Notes: generated from the letters alone by a model not told the origin. Positions 13,143 to 24,930 are shown, numbered from the stretch's first letter. The stretch: DNA of 64,000 nt from Owenia fusiformis (GCA_903813345.2 CAIIXF020000003.1:2632109-2696108), one strand, 5' to 3'. A program made the numbers and translations.

Positions 13143-14812
13143 GGTGTAAAAGGTTAGGTGGTCCTATCAAATTTTGGTCCTACTCTCTATTGATTTATAT
13201 GGTGACCTAATCACAATTATTTTCCTTATTACATTATTTATACACAGTCAGGACCAGTAAGGGCCGTAAGAAAAGGGGACCATAATCCCTAGGGGACCAC
13301 AATTTCTTTTACACCGGCAAGTCAAGGTATCAGGATGTCGTGTGGCATACGACAGCCTATGAACGGTGATTTTCACCCAGTCCTTCGTCATGGGGTGCTG
13401 AACAGGCCCGTAGCCAGGGGGAGGGGGGTTCGCAGGGTTCGGGCGAACACCCCCCCCCCCTTGTCAAAAATTCTTTCAAAATCATGCAGTTTTTCACCAC
13501 TTTGAGCACTTCTCGAGTGATTTTAGCCATATGTGGTCCAATATTGTCAAATGTGAACCCCCCTGGACATTTTTAAAAACTGAGATTAAAAAATACAGTG
13601 ATTTTTGTAATTTTCATTAAAGAACTCAAAATGGCCGCAAATTCACACATAGCTTGGCAAGGTGTGTTCAATTCTAGCCACTAAGAACATGCTTTTATAT
13701 ATATATATGAATTACATATAACTGAAACTAGTGAATCCGATAATAAGCCGATCAAATGGTTGGTGTTGAATGGTTGTCAAGGTGACAACTTGACTCAACA
13801 GATTGAAATTGATACTTTGACAACTTGATGCGTTCTATCCTTTGAAATAATTTCTTAAAGTGATTTCGTATCTTTTAAGTGATATCATAGAAAACATTTT
13901 CCAATGTGTGAAAAAATTGAAGCCCAGAGACCCAACCCATTGTGCGCATTTCGTGGAAAGTTTGCAGCAACAGGTAAGTGGTTTACCTGGATGTGTGATG
14001 ACACGATTTATGTGACGCCAACCCCAGCCAGTCATAAGGAGGCCAAAGTGTCACCTAAAACTATGTTTTATTAAGTATGGGTCTATATAAACGTTTTATA
14101 TAATGTGTTATAGGCTTCTAATGTAGAAGGCCTAGGTCAAATGCCTTAAGTACGTAGATTATTTGAAAAATGAAAAATCAGAATCATTAATCGCATAAAC
14201 AAACGAATACCTGACATTGAAAAACAATACTAGATGAACAACGATTAATCAAAACTACAAGTCATTTTTAATGTTGATGGGAAACAAATTACTAAAATTA
14301 CTAAAAAAGTACGTCTATCAATCTTTACGATGATCTATCTTATATTACTCAACTAAAAGTTCTAGGACGAGATCTAGCGTGATGATTAATAGTGTTTCAG
14401 GTTGAATTCAAACACGGAACTAACCTGGATCTGTGTATCTCATATCAACGAAAAGGGTAAAGTACAAACTGCGACAGTTTCCTCTCCTTTCCTGGAGGGG
14501 TAGCCTTACCGAAGGCTGTGTCTTTTATTTTTTAAACTTTATTTTCATAATTATTTTCTTTTTATATAATAAAGATAAATAAAATATAATTCAGACTTGG
14601 GCAAGGCTATTGGAGTGGTCAAACATTCTCTTCCTTGAAGGGTCGCAAGATTCTACATAAGTTAGAATTGAACCCGATGTGAAAGAAATTATGGTCCCCC
14701 AGGAATTATGGTCTCCCTTTTAAAGGCGCTAACCGGCCCTGATTGTGTATAAGATAATAAGAGAAAGAGAGTAGGGCAAACATTTTGATAGGACCACCAA
14801 CCCTTTTACACC
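13143..14812. mobile_element. Inverted-repeat element, about 1.67 kb, ends GGTGTAAAAGG
   Basis: The left end (GGTGTAAAAGGTTAGGTGGT then CCTATCAAA) is matched in reverse by the right end at about 14780-14812. The similarity extends inward through a GTGTATAA block and GGGACCATAAT repeats (13280-13320 against 14676-14720). The interior carries other repeats: a CCCGTAGCCAGGGGG patch with a C-run near 13410-13460, and a dispersed family copy at about 13745-13985. No transposase is seen. Confidence 0.65.
13745..13985. repeat. Dispersed GTTGTCAAGGTGACAACT family, copy 1
   Basis: The sequence from GGTTGTCAAGGTGACAACTT through GATTTCGTATCTT and the CAATGTGTGAAAAAATTGAAG block resembles 22040-22260, and in part 21262-21480. 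The TTGTCAAGGTGACAA core is itself palindromic. Confidence 0.6.
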
Positions 14813-14877
14813 GGTATGATACTTATATCACGTGAACGTCTCCTTGTTGAATTACACACAGATTGCCATGGCTCAAC

Positions 14878-14988
14878 CAGGCATTAACATGCAAAATGTC
14901 ACCGCCTGCCATTTGTTACAGACGCCGAACACCGTCCACAAAAAGTGGAGACTATAACAATGTGGAATCATTTGCGGATGTGACATAA
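14878..14988 (+). repeat. Short copy of the GGCATTAACATG family
   Basis: A compact version of about 110 bp: GGCATTAACATGCAAAATGT, CACC, CTGCCATTTGTTACAGACGC, CGAACACCGTCCAC, ending GTGACATAA. It lacks the tandem array found at 1263-2425. Confidence 0.75.
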
Positions 14989-17110
14989 AATGTAATAATT
15001 TAATTCGGAAAATTTTTCTAAATTTTGCAATTTGGGGATTTTCAGGGAGTGTTCAGAATATCAAACAGTGGTTTATATACTCAGATACTGTAATGTGTAT
15101 AACTATGTGACATAAATGTTACAAAATCCTGAAAATACTACTTTATCCTATGCCCAGTAGAGTTTTAGGGTGATAAGTTGGTAAGATATATCCCGTATCC
15201 TGATTTTGAGGTTTCCATATCCAGAACCTCTATATCTCACGTCATGTCTCCCGCTCCAGGGCATATCTCCCAGCTTTGCAAAATAAATTGAGGAAAAATT
15301 TGAAAACATTGAAAAAAGAATTTTGAAAAAAAAAATTTGAAACTTGAAAAAAATATTGAAAAAATTATGAAAATTCTCCCTCTGGATAAACCCCATATCC
15401 AAAGCCTCCAATTACATAACTCTTATATATGTGATGGTTAGCGGAGTTACACGACTCAGGGTCGGGAAATGGGCAAGGCAAATTCAAATAGACAAAATGT
15501 GTACACATTTAAATAGGCAAAACAAGAATTTCTAAAAATCTAAATAAGCAAAGCAATTTAAATATATAGGCGAAGCAAATTTAAACATATGTGAGTAAAG
15601 AATTAAATGGCCAAACTATATATTTCTAAAATAGGCAATTTTGAACAGGTTAAGCATGTGTAGAAAAACTATGTAGGCACAAATCAATTTTTAAAATAGG
15701 CAAATTTAAATAGGTTAAACAAATATGTGGACAATTTTAAATAGGCAAAACAAGACAGGCAAAAATACAAAAAGACAAAAGAAATATATGTTAACAGCAA
15801 TTTTGAAAAAAAATGAATTTATATTTTCATACACAATTGGTGGGGCGGTAGCCTCGAAAGACTCGTGGCTGGCGGGCATTAACAATTACATTGGACAAAA
15901 CATGAGGGCATTAAACAATTACATTGGACAAAACATGAGATCGCAAAATCGTTCAATACAACTAACCAAGAAACCTGACAAACCTACAAGATTTGAGGGA
16001 TCTCATTGTGCACTTAATGCAAACCTAAAGGTAGATTTTACTAGCTATTATTCATCACCAATTGCAGCTCTGCCATCTTTTATGAAATCTGTTATGTGGT
16101 GTACCTGATACATCAAAAGAGCGAACGTAATAGCCGTCCCGGTAAGTTAAAAAAGGCGTGTTCAATCTGTTCAAAATCATGCAGTTTTTCACCATTCTGA
16201 GCACATTTCGCGTGATTTTTCGCCAAAATGTCAAGCTCCCGCTTGGCAAAAGCTCACCCTCTTGGTAAAAGCTGGCTAGGGCAAGAGCTTGGATAATGAT
16301 CACCAGCACTATGGCTTCACCTATTGCTTAAGTAAATTGGGTAAGTCCATCAAACTATATGACTTTAAGTGTCTCCTATAGCCCATCAATGCACCAAGCC
16401 AGCCTCACAATTTTTTTGCAGCAACCAAGCCGATCAAAAACTATATGTTGAAAAACCATGTTAACGCCAAATGTGCCACATTTTCTACTGTAAGGGATGA
16501 ATATTTATTGCCCGCCTTGTAAAAATATGTGAATATACTCTAGAATAGTATAATAGTTTCAAACTCACATATTTAGCAGCCTATGTTTTTTGACTCGGAA
16601 AATAATGTTTTTATACAAGGTAATTTACGCAATAAAGCTATCATAATATTGTGTAGCAACCTTGTGCAGTTTATATTGCACGTAACTATGGAAACAGTAT
16701 TACTCAGTAGAGAATCACTATTCAGAGGCAGGAAGCGTAACTCGCCATAAAAAACACTAAATATTTGAATTGTAAATTTGACTCTAACAGCATATAAATG
16801 TCTATTCTAAGGTTGTGACTTAAATTTATCAAAAAAAACTATTTTATGTAGCGAGACGTTAATGAAAAATACCGTCCTTTAGTTTAAGGAGCTTTAGAAA
16901 TTTAAATCAAACGTTCTAACCACTGTTCGTAAGACTATCAATATTGAGACAAGTTAATTGCATCGTAAAAATAAATTAATAATATTTCGGATATGAAGCA
17001 GTGAAACTCATTATATTTTGCACACATGTGTGCCCAGAATACGTATTTAGATTGAGGTACAAAAAGGATACAAAAACATAGCACTGCTCTTGGTAGCCTG
17101 CTACATTGAC
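14989..17110. other. AT-rich flank upstream of the glycosyltransferase-like gene
   Basis: Degenerate AAATAGGCAAA-type short repeats fill about 15483-15790. A 29-bp tandem duplication containing ACAATTACATTGGACAAAAC lies at about 15880-15942. At 16150-16210 a block resembles the CAAAATCATGCAGTTTTTCA sequence of the 13.1-14.8 kb element. A pyrimidine-poor CCCAG near 17037 could be a splice acceptor for a leader exon, but no promoter was recognised. Confidence 0.4.
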
Positions 17111-19969
17111 ATGATTAGGAATATTTGCTGGATGAGGCCAAGGCCACGTAGGACCCTCATTGCTATTCTAGTCGCAGGGGTGGTGATCCTTTTGATACTA
17201 CACTTTATGAAAGCTTTGAGAATACACAGAGCGTACAATAAGGCCAAAGCACAAGAGGGAATCCATATAGCAGAGAATCCAACAATACTTTTAGCAAAAG
17301 CCACCGAAAGCTATGGCAGAAAGACGGATAAACTGGAAATAGCGCTGGTTTGTTCAGCAAGTAATCTGCATAAAGGAAAAACTGTTGAAACGATACCGTT
17401 TTTTCAAAATTTCTTAACTTCGTTTTGTGAAACGGCATCATTGGGTATCACCTATACGATATATATCGCAGAACAAAATGGAACAGTGCATGAAATCATC
17501 AAGGATATATTTCACTCTAATTTTAAAGATTGTTCTAAAACGTTTGACGTAGGTATTCGAATCGTCCCAAATATTGATAACCAAAGACACGGAGGTCGGG
17601 GCCTTAATGATATCATGTACATAGCTTATTTATCAGGGGCATCGTACATTTACAAAATAACTGATAATCAGACGTTTTTGTCAACATCACAGAACTGGAC
17701 AGAAGTGTATATAAAAGAATTACGCAATCGCAAGGACAAAGAAGTTGGAATTATTTTTGATTGTAAACAGGAGTTCCGGAAATGTCAAGAAATGTCCTAT
17801 TTTATTCACAAAACTCACATGGACATATTTGGATCTGTGTTTCCACCAGATATAATGGATTCAGATGTCGATCATTGGATCTATGATCTTTACTATCCGA
17901 ATTACACGTCAAACATTCCTATAACATCAAGTGCTTTAAGTGCTGAACATGATCTGAAACTCATCAATAAATCAGTCATAATCAAATCGTTGGTAATCAA
18001 AAACAAACCGGTGTTAGAACACTATACACATAGCTTGAAATCTAAACAAAGTAAAAGGAAAAATTGGATCATTTCAATGAGTTTATGGGGAAACTCCAAG
18101 AGATATACCTATGGCGCAATAAGAAACGCTCAACTTGCAAAGATCAACTTCCCAGAATGGACTCTCAGGATCTATATTGAAAAAGCTGATATTCAGCATA
18201 AGTACACTAAAGTTCCTGATTATATTCTAGACAAGTTGGTTGACTTGGGCGTGGATTTATTTGAGGTGAATACACAGAATGTGACCTTAGCACCAATGAT
18301 ATGGCGTTTCATGGTCGCAGATGATTTGACAATCGAACGGTTTATAGTGAGAGATGCGGATAGTCGACTTACGGAGCGTGATGCAGCAACAGTACAGGCG
18401 TGGTTACGTACAGACAAACCCTTCCACTGTATTCGCGATCATCCTAGTCACGGTTATTTCCCCCTCAGCGGGGGGACATTTGGAGGTAAGCCTAAAGATA
18501 TTTTGAAAATATTTGATAAACCATGGAGCAAGTTGTCATCAAAATATGGTTCGAGGTACCTTGAGGATATGAACTTTTTGAATAATGTGGTTTGGCCAAA
18601 GGCAAAAGATTACTTCTACTGCCATGATAGTGTATCATGTAAGAAGTATACTAGCTCACATCCGTTTCCAGTGGCCCGAAACGGTAAAGAGCACGTTGGC
18701 GGGGTTTATGACCAATATGACATTCCAAGACAAATAGACCTTGATATAATACATCTCGATAAACTACCACCAGAATGTACAAACTTATCCTCTGCCAAAG
18801 CTCCAGAAACGACGGTTGTTCCAACTTCAACAAAAACTAGACCAATTATAATTTGGAGCAACGATTTCCATATAAGTCCCATAAAGGACCTCAAATCTTT
18901 CTTGGGAGCAATGGGTGTTACGTTCATTGATAAAAGCCTGTCTGGGCATTGTCATCTCACAAAAACCTGTGCAACAGATTTGAAAGTTTTGAATAAGGGG
19001 AATGGCATTAACTTGGACAGACCCGCCATCTATACAGAGTTTTATGAAGCATACAAGGATGACCCTGAAATGGAAAAGGTGGACGCATTTGTATGTTTCC
19101 ATCCATCAGCCATGTGCGAAATTTTCATGCCATTCAACAAATCTATTATTGTTATACCATCCACACGTTTCGAGATGGGCAGACACGCTAAGGACCGTTG
19201 GAATGCATGGAATTTGAATTTAAAACGTATTTCAGAGCAGCTACAAAATACAGTAGGAGCCAATAACCAGTATGATCTGGAGTATGTGCGTTATTTCACA
19301 GGAATTACCCCAACACTTTTACCAAGTTATTGTGGGTATGTTGACTCTGAATACAACCCCACTCGGCCAGGTTATCTTCTTAGTCCTGTTCACAAAGCTG
19401 GATTCGAAAAGATCTTCCTAGATGAATTCAACAAGGCAAAAGAAGAATCCAATGTAAGTCTGACTCCACTTCGTACGCTCTATGGTCACTATGAATACAG
19501 TGATCTAGCCAGCCATCAAGGGATTGTGTATGTACCTTATCAAGTATCCGTGATGAGCCTGTTTGAGCAATATAGAATGAACGTTCCTTTATTTTTCCCC
19601 TCTCTCGATTTACTTTCTAGTTGGCAACTGACCTATAATGTCCTAAACGAGCGAACCTGGAGTTCAGTTTTCGGCACAATCCCTGACAAATCCATAATTC
19701 CTGGCGTACTAGACAATGTTCCAGACCCAAATAATGACAAAGACCTCGAAGCCATAAAATATTGGCTGAAGTACTCAGATTTTTACCAGTGGCCACATAT
19801 TGTTTACTTCGATACGTACAAAGATCTGATCATGAAACTAGAAACCACTGATCTGAGGAAAGTGTCTGATGGAATGCGTGAATATAACAAGAAAGTAAAA
19901 ACTGATTTGTCGCAACGATGGCAGGACATTTTAGATAAAGTAAGAACTTTCTCTCAGCATTTCGAATAA
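17111..19969 (+). CDS. Type II membrane, three-module glycosyltransferase-like protein (952 aa)
   Basis: An uninterrupted frame starting at the first in-frame ATG; the upstream frame opens at a TAG at 17048-17050 with no earlier ATG. A short basic N-terminus (RPRPRR) and a hydrophobic segment at residues about 15-33 make a signal anchor, so the rest should lie in the Golgi/ER lumen. Three modules follow. Residues 75-250 are GT-A-like, with RGLNDIMYIAYLSGASYIYK followed by ITDNQTF. Residues 318-550 have WIISMSLWG, a DADSRL motif (D415, D417) suited to metal/sugar-nucleotide binding, then IRDHPSHGYFPLSGGTFGGK. Residues 578-945 have NDFHISPIKDL and FIDKSLSGHCHL. These motifs resemble uncharacterised glycosyltransferase-like proteins of invertebrates and algae; donor and acceptor are unknown. 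Being intronless over 2.86 kb, it may be a retrocopy or naturally intron-poor. The stop codon lies inside the first unit of the following minisatellite. Confidence 0.88.
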   Translation: MIRNICWMRPRPRRTLIAILVAGVVILLILHFMKALRIHRAYNKAKAQEGIHIAENPTILLAKATESYGRKTDKLEIALVCSASNLHKGKTVETIPFFQNFLTSFCETASLGITYTIYIAEQNGTVHEIIKDIFHSNFKDCSKTFDVGIRIVPNIDNQRHGGRGLNDIMYIAYLSGASYIYKITDNQTFLSTSQNWTEVYIKELRNRKDKEVGIIFDCKQEFRKCQEMSYFIHKTHMDIFGSVFPPDIMDSDVDHWIYDLYYPNYTSNIPITSSALSAEHDLKLINKSVIIKSLVIKNKPVLEHYTHSLKSKQSKRKNWIISMSLWGNSKRYTYGAIRNAQLAKINFPEWTLRIYIEKADIQHKYTKVPDYILDKLVDLGVDLFEVNTQNVTLAPMIWRFMVADDLTIERFIVRDADSRLTERDAATVQAWLRTDKPFHCIRDHPSHGYFPLSGGTFGGKPKDILKIFDKPWSKLSSKYGSRYLEDMNFLNNVVWPKAKDYFYCHDSVSCKKYTSSHPFPVARNGKEHVGGVYDQYDIPRQIDLDIIHLDKLPPECTNLSSAKAPETTVVPTSTKTRPIIIWSNDFHISPIKDLKSFLGAMGVTFIDKSLSGHCHLTKTCATDLKVLNKGNGINLDRPAIYTEFYEAYKDDPEMEKVDAFVCFHPSAMCEIFMPFNKSIIVIPSTRFEMGRHAKDRWNAWNLNLKRISEQLQNTVGANNQYDLEYVRYFTGITPTLLPSYCGYVDSEYNPTRPGYLLSPVHKAGFEKIFLDEFNKAKEESNVSLTPLRTLYGHYEYSDLASHQGIVYVPYQVSVMSLFEQYRMNVPLFFPSLDLLSSWQLTYNVLNERTWSSVFGTIPDKSIIPGVLDNVPDPNNDKDLEAIKYWLKYSDFYQWPHIVYFDTYKDLIMKLETTDLRKVSDGMREYNKKVKTDLSQRWQDILDKVRTFSQHFE

Positions 19970-21250
19970 CTGATAAACCTATGAGAACGAAGTTTCTCTA
20001 AGCATTTCGAATAACTGAGTCATAATTGTACTATGAACACAAGGTTTCTCTCAGCATTTCGAATGCCTGAGTCATAACTGTAACTGATGTATCTATGAGT
20101 AGGAAGTTTCAGCATTTCGAATAACTGAGTCATGACTGTTACTGATGCATCTATGAGTACGAAGTTTCTCTCAGCATTTCGAATACCTGAGTCATAACTG
20201 TAACTGATGCATCTATGAGTAGTAAGTTTCTCTCACCATTTCGAATAACTGAGTCATTACTGTAACTGATGCATCCATGAGAACGAAGTTTCTCTCATCA
20301 TTTCGAATGACTGAGTCATAACTGCAGTTGATGCATGTATAAATACAAAGTTTATCTCAGCATTTCGAATAACTGAGTCATAACTGTAACTGATGCATCT
20401 ATGAATACGAAGTTTATCTCAGCATTTCGAATAATTTAGTCTTAATTGTAACTGATGCATCTATGAATACGAAGTTTATCTCAGTATTTCGAATAACTGA
20501 GTCATAACTGTAACTGATGCATATATGAGTACGAAGTTTCTCTCAGCATTTCGAATACTGAAGTTTATCTCAGCATTTCGAATAACTGAGTCATAACTGT
20601 AACTGATGCATATGAATACGAAGTTTATCTCAGCATTTCGAATAACTGAGTCATAACTGCAGTTGATGCATGTATAAATACAAAGTTTATCTCAGCATTT
20701 CGAATAACTGAGTCATAACTGTAACTGATGCATCTATGAATACGAAGTTTATCTCAGCATTTCGAATAACTGAATCTTAATTGTAACTGATGCATCTATG
20801 AATACGAAGTTTATCTCAGTATTTCGAATAACTGAGTCATAACTGTAACTGATGCATCTATGAGTACGAAGTTTCTCTCAGCATTTCGAATACTGAAGTT
20901 TATCTCAGCATTTCGAATAACTGAGTCATAACTGTAACTGATGCATCTATGAATACGAAGTTTATCTCAGCATTTCGAATAACTGAGTCATAACTGTAAC
21001 TGATGCATCTATGAATACGAAGTTTATCTCAGCATTTCGAATAACTGAGTCATAACTGTAACTGATGTATCTATGAGTACGAAGTTTATCTCAGCATTTC
21101 GAATAACTGAGTCATAACTGTAACTGATGCATCTATGAATACGAGGTTGATCTCAGCATTTCGAATAACTGAGTCATAACTGTAACTGATGCATCTATGA
21201 GTATGAAGTTTCTCTCAACATTTCGATTAACCGAGTCATAACTTTAACTA
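19948..21250 (+). repeat. 62-bp minisatellite that begins inside the coding sequence
   Basis: About 20 tandem units of the pattern GAAGTTTCTCTCAGCATTTC-GAATAACTGAGTCATAACTG-TAACTGATGCATCTATGAGT-AC. Several units are truncated, for example near 20555-20570 and 20890. The first unit overlaps the last seven codons and stop of the glycosyltransferase-like gene (TTTCTCTCAGCATTTCGAATAA). Units decay towards the right edge at about 21240. Confidence 0.92.
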
Positions 21251-21261
21251 GGTGAATCTAT

Positions 21262-21480
21262 GACTTTGAAGTTTGTCAGTTTGATGCTTGCAAAAGTATC
21301 ATTGAAAATATATATGTTTTAGTTGATTTTGTAAAAAAATATTTTGCAATGTGTGAAAGGACTCAATGCATTGCGTAATAACCACTACTTTCAGGCACTG
21401 TTTCCTAAAATTAACCCTCAATGCTTCGCATCTCGTGCAAACTTTGGAAAGCAACAGTGCACTTTCAAGGAATGGTCATT
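21262..21480. repeat. Dispersed GTTGTCAAGGTGACAACT family, partial copy
   Basis: TGCTTGCAAAAGTATCATTG, TTGCAATGTGTGAAAGG and CATCTCGTGCAAACTTTGG match the copies at 22040-22260 and 13745-13985. The palindromic start is missing. Confidence 0.5.
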
Positions 21481-22039
21481 CCACATTGCGCTGAGTCAGT
21501 CACTGTAGTAATATCGAAATTGTGTTTCTGAAACCATTAGGGGCAGACTTAGAAATGTTGAACTTATAAACGAGTAAATGATTTTGAATAACATAGGGCT
21601 TCAGCTTATATAGGCCCTTACACACGCCAGAAATCCATTTTGTCAAGCTTGTAACTGAATTGTCTTTTGTATACAAATACAGATCCGATCTGTATGAACT
21701 CTCGGCCTAGATAGAAGACTATAAACGTGTAGTATTTTGAAGAATTTGGCTTTCTATGAGTAGTTTTAGCTTAAATATATCATTTAAAGTGTATATATCA
21801 AGTAAACTCTGTCAAATAATAACAAATACAGTATTTAGCATTTGTATTTATTTATATGTATTTAGTAATATTATTATAGATTGTGTTACACCGGTATCCT
21901 ATACATGCATAAATAAATTGTACAGTAACATACTATTAAAATACATTCACACATAGGTAGGCATAAGATAAGCTTAAGGTGTGTCTGAGTCCAGCCAATC
22001 AGAATACGCTATTCAACATAACTGCATTCAATTATATAA

Positions 22040-22260
22040 CCAATAACCAAGTCTAGGTAACGGTTGTCAAGGTGACAACTGGACTCTACAAACTTCAAGT
22101 GATACCTTGCCAACCTGACCCTTGCAAAAGATGTCATTGAAAAAATATTGTTATAGTGATTTTGTATCTTAGATGATTTTGTAAATATATTTTGTAATTT
22201 GTGAAAAAATAAGCCCAAGAGTCAATGCATTTGTGTAATGACCGCATCTCGTGTAAATTT
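22040..22260. repeat. Dispersed GTTGTCAAGGTGACAACT family, copy 2
   Basis: CGGTTGTCAAGGTGACAACT, then GATTTTGTATCTTAGATG and CATCTCGTGTAAATTTTGG, parallel to 13745-13985. The surrounding 21480-22040 is AT-rich with nothing recognised. Confidence 0.6.
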
Positions 22261-22380
22261 TGGGAAACAACGCCTTCAAGGGTCATTCCACATGGTACTG
22301 AGACCAGGGTTTAAATCTTTAAGTATATTCCAATACATGTCATTGAGTGTTAAGAGATTTATACATAACATATTTAGAGG

Positions 22381-22496
22381 TTATGTCACTATTGTGGCAT
22401 ATATGCCCGAGGTCTCGGTGATATATTGGCCGACCTTGGGAGGGACATTGATCTCTGAGAACCGAGGGCATATGTGCCATGATAGTGACATAAACG
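22381..22496. repeat. Small palindromic MITE
   Basis: TTATGTCACTATTGTGGCAT and ATATGCCCGAGG on the left are matched in reverse by CCGAGGGCATATGTGCCATG and ATAGTGACATAA on the right, around a roughly 45-bp loop. It has no coding content. Confidence 0.65.
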
Positions 22497-22624
22497 ATTT
22501 ATAACATACCTATGATGATGTAGACTGGTCAGAGAGTACCGTTTTCTTATAGAATTGACAAACAAATGGTTTGAAAATGATTGAAATGAGTTTAGAAAAA
22601 TTGCTCGCGCAGTTTTATCTTCGA

Positions 22625-22742
22625 TTGATTGGTTATGACGTCAGCGCCTTGACCAATCAGAAAGTTAGCGGGCGCGGGCTTTTCAAAACTTATATTGGCC
22701 CGCTGTCTTGTGTACACTTTGCACTATACATCATCATAGGTA
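22625..22742. promoter_or_regulatory. Promoter-like cluster: two CCAAT boxes around a CRE
   Basis: ATTGG at about 22628, a full TGACGTCA at 22636-22643 and CCAAT at 22653-22657 precede a GC-rich patch (GCGGGCGCGGGC). A possible leader ends at a donor-like ATAG|GTAGGT at about 22740. No reading frame follows, so the gene it would serve is not identified. Confidence 0.35.
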
Positions 22743-23362
22743 GGTTATAAACAGTATTATTAAATGATAACACATGTTAATTATTCCTATCACTCTGCAA
22801 GTTGTGAACTATAATTAGAAATGTTACAAAGTTACTTTAACTATTGTTTTTTACATTTTTGTTTTGTTCGGGTTACAAGGGTGTGCTACCTTATTTGATT
22901 ACTATTTTTTAATACTTTCAGGTAGTTCATGTAGTTATCTCTCCTACTGGTGTAATATTGGATCTTAGCAATGAGAAATAATATAGCAACTGGACAAGAT
23001 TATTTTTACTCTGACTTGGAATGATGAAAATACTTTAAAATAGCCTTACATGTACTTTACCATCAGAAGTACACGTAGCTTCAACATTTCTGAGAGTGGC
23101 TTGAGGGAGGTCTGAGCCCCCCCCCCCCCCCCTTGCATTAACTGACCTGAGACCTGAGAGGTTTACATTTGATTTCAATGTAAATTCCACTTAGATAGAA
23201 AGATAGCGCTCATATTGAGAGGTGTTTTGGTGGTCGGATGCATAGGTTTAACTTTAATAAGTGGAGTACCCAAAGGCTTGAAACTAGACTATTTTGGAAG
23301 ATTACATAATATAACATTAAATGAAAGACATGTGGTTATGTTTTGTATTAAAAGTTAGACTA

Positions 23363-23830
23363 TTTGGGTGTCCCAAAAAAGTGAGCCACTTTTTAACAAG
23401 CATTTTCGCTGTAATACATACCTCAATTTCATTGAAAATTCCTGTACATTGGCCTAAGGGTATCATCAGCAAGTAGTACAAATATAAAAGAGATCGGTTA
23501 TATATTATGTGAGTAATGACAAATTCAAAAATTCATGTCAAGAAATCCAATAGCAGAGCTGCGCAATGAGCCCTCCATAGCGTTTGTGCAATCTCTCATA
23601 TTTATAGCACTGGATAATGATACCTATAGTTCTTCAATTAAAATACTAGACAACAGCAATGCCCAAGGGTAGTAAATGCCATCGAAAAGCAATGGCTGAC
23701 GAATGGATGGACGGAAGCATTCCCTATATCAATCCAAACTTCGTTCGATGGGATAATTAGTATCTATTGCTTATCTACTGCTGAGAAAATACTTGTCAAA
23801 AATGCGTATCACTTTTTTTGGGACACCCAA
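23363..23830. mobile_element. Mariner-like MITE, ends TTGGGTGTCCCAAAAAA
   Basis: Inverted ends TTTGGGTGTCCCAAAAAAGT and its reverse near 23784-23830 are each flanked by TA (23361-23362 and 23831-23832). The interior of about 470 bp has no transposase frame. It lies just downstream of the last exon of the connexin-like/NB-ARC gene. Confidence 0.7.
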
Positions 23831-23961
23831 TATACTGCAAACAGCATTTTGTTCAGGATATAATTGTATAAAACATAATTCTTAAGATTAATTGTTAAAA
23901 TTGTTAACAATATAAATAGAGTGGCTTATAAGACCCATCTTCAGTTTGACTTGAATTATCC

Positions 23962-24930
23962 TTATACTCTTGAATCTGCTTCAAATGCTCCAACTTGCAT
24001 GTCATTAAGAAGATTCTGTGCCTGTCCTTTAAGATCAGTTTTAATGTTTCTCTCTTCGCAAATCTCGATCAATCTCATAGCATAGTCCTTTGCCTTTACC
24101 CAATCTTCATTTTTGCTATCACAGCGAAGGAACATTGCCCTAGTCAACCCATAAAGAGCTTTTAACATATTACGGCTGTGCTGCGGCAGTTTTTTCTCTT
24201 CAAGTTCCAGTGCTTGATGATACATACCAATAGCATCGTTTAGATGACGAGTACCAAACTCAACTTGGGTCATTTCTAGGTCACCAATAGTGATATATGA
24301 TATTGCTTTGTTATGGTATGCCCGCCCATTGATTATTTTCAAAAGTTCTTTTGCTTCTTTTCGACCTTCCTTGTATTTTTCCTGTTTTCTATGTGCTTTT
24401 GTTTCCATGTCAGCAACGAGCTGGCAATATTGCACCAACTGACGCAGGCAGTTTATGCGGTGATATGGATCCTTAGCGGGGACCATCTTTAGTATTCCAC
24501 GCTCGAAATAGTCACTTTCATCAGCCAACAAAGCTTTGTATCTTAACATTGCATATTCCATTTTCTGTCGTTTTCCACTGTCCAAATCAAAGTAGAGAAT
24601 GCCATTTCTCTCAGCAAGCAACAAAGTGGTGATCTGAATTCCTATCTTTTCTTTTATAATATTACCAAGTTCAAAGGCAAGTCTCAAATCATGTTCAAAC
24701 ACTTGTTTCGCATCTTCATCTACCTCATCCTGGTTTTTCTGGTAGAAGTACATCCGACCATGCGTATATAGTATCGTCAGCATAAACTCTAAGAGGAACA
24801 CTTTTTTGATGGATTCCACACTTACCGCAGCATCATTTTCAACAAGTTTATCGTACCATTCGATCGTTAGGTGTCCATCAGGTATGAAGACATTTGGATG
24901 TCCACGGTCATCCATCCTCATCTGTAATAC
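23962..24930 (-). CDS. Coding exon 4: C-terminal TPR-like helical region and stop
   Basis: A 969-nt exon after the acceptor CATTTTCAG|GTATTACAG; a second AG eight bases further in could also serve. It encodes 322 residues of paired amphipathic helices, for example LNDAIGMYHQALELEEKKLP followed by ALYGLTRAMFLRC and WVKAKDYAMRLIEICEERN, in TPR style. No AATAAA was found just downstream. Confidence 0.82.
   Translation of the reverse strand, partial: VLQMRMDDRGHPNVFIPDGHLTIEWYDKLVENDAAVSVESIKKVFLLEFMLTILYTHGRMYFYQKNQDEVDEDAKQVFEHDLRLAFELGNIIKEKIGIQITTLLLAERNGILYFDLDSGKRQKMEYAMLRYKALLADESDYFERGILKMVPAKDPYHRINCLRQLVQYCQLVADMETKAHRKQEKYKEGRKEAKELLKIINGRAYHNKAISYITIGDLEMTQVEFGTRHLNDAIGMYHQALELEEKKLPQHSRNMLKALYGLTRAMFLRCDSKNEDWVKAKDYAMRLIEICEERNIKTDLKGQAQNLLNDMQVGAFEADSRV

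Noticed and set aside
15725-16108. 127-codon plus-strand frame
   Set aside because: It runs through AAATAGGCAAA short repeats and a 29-bp duplication; composition is low-complexity and no family is recognised.
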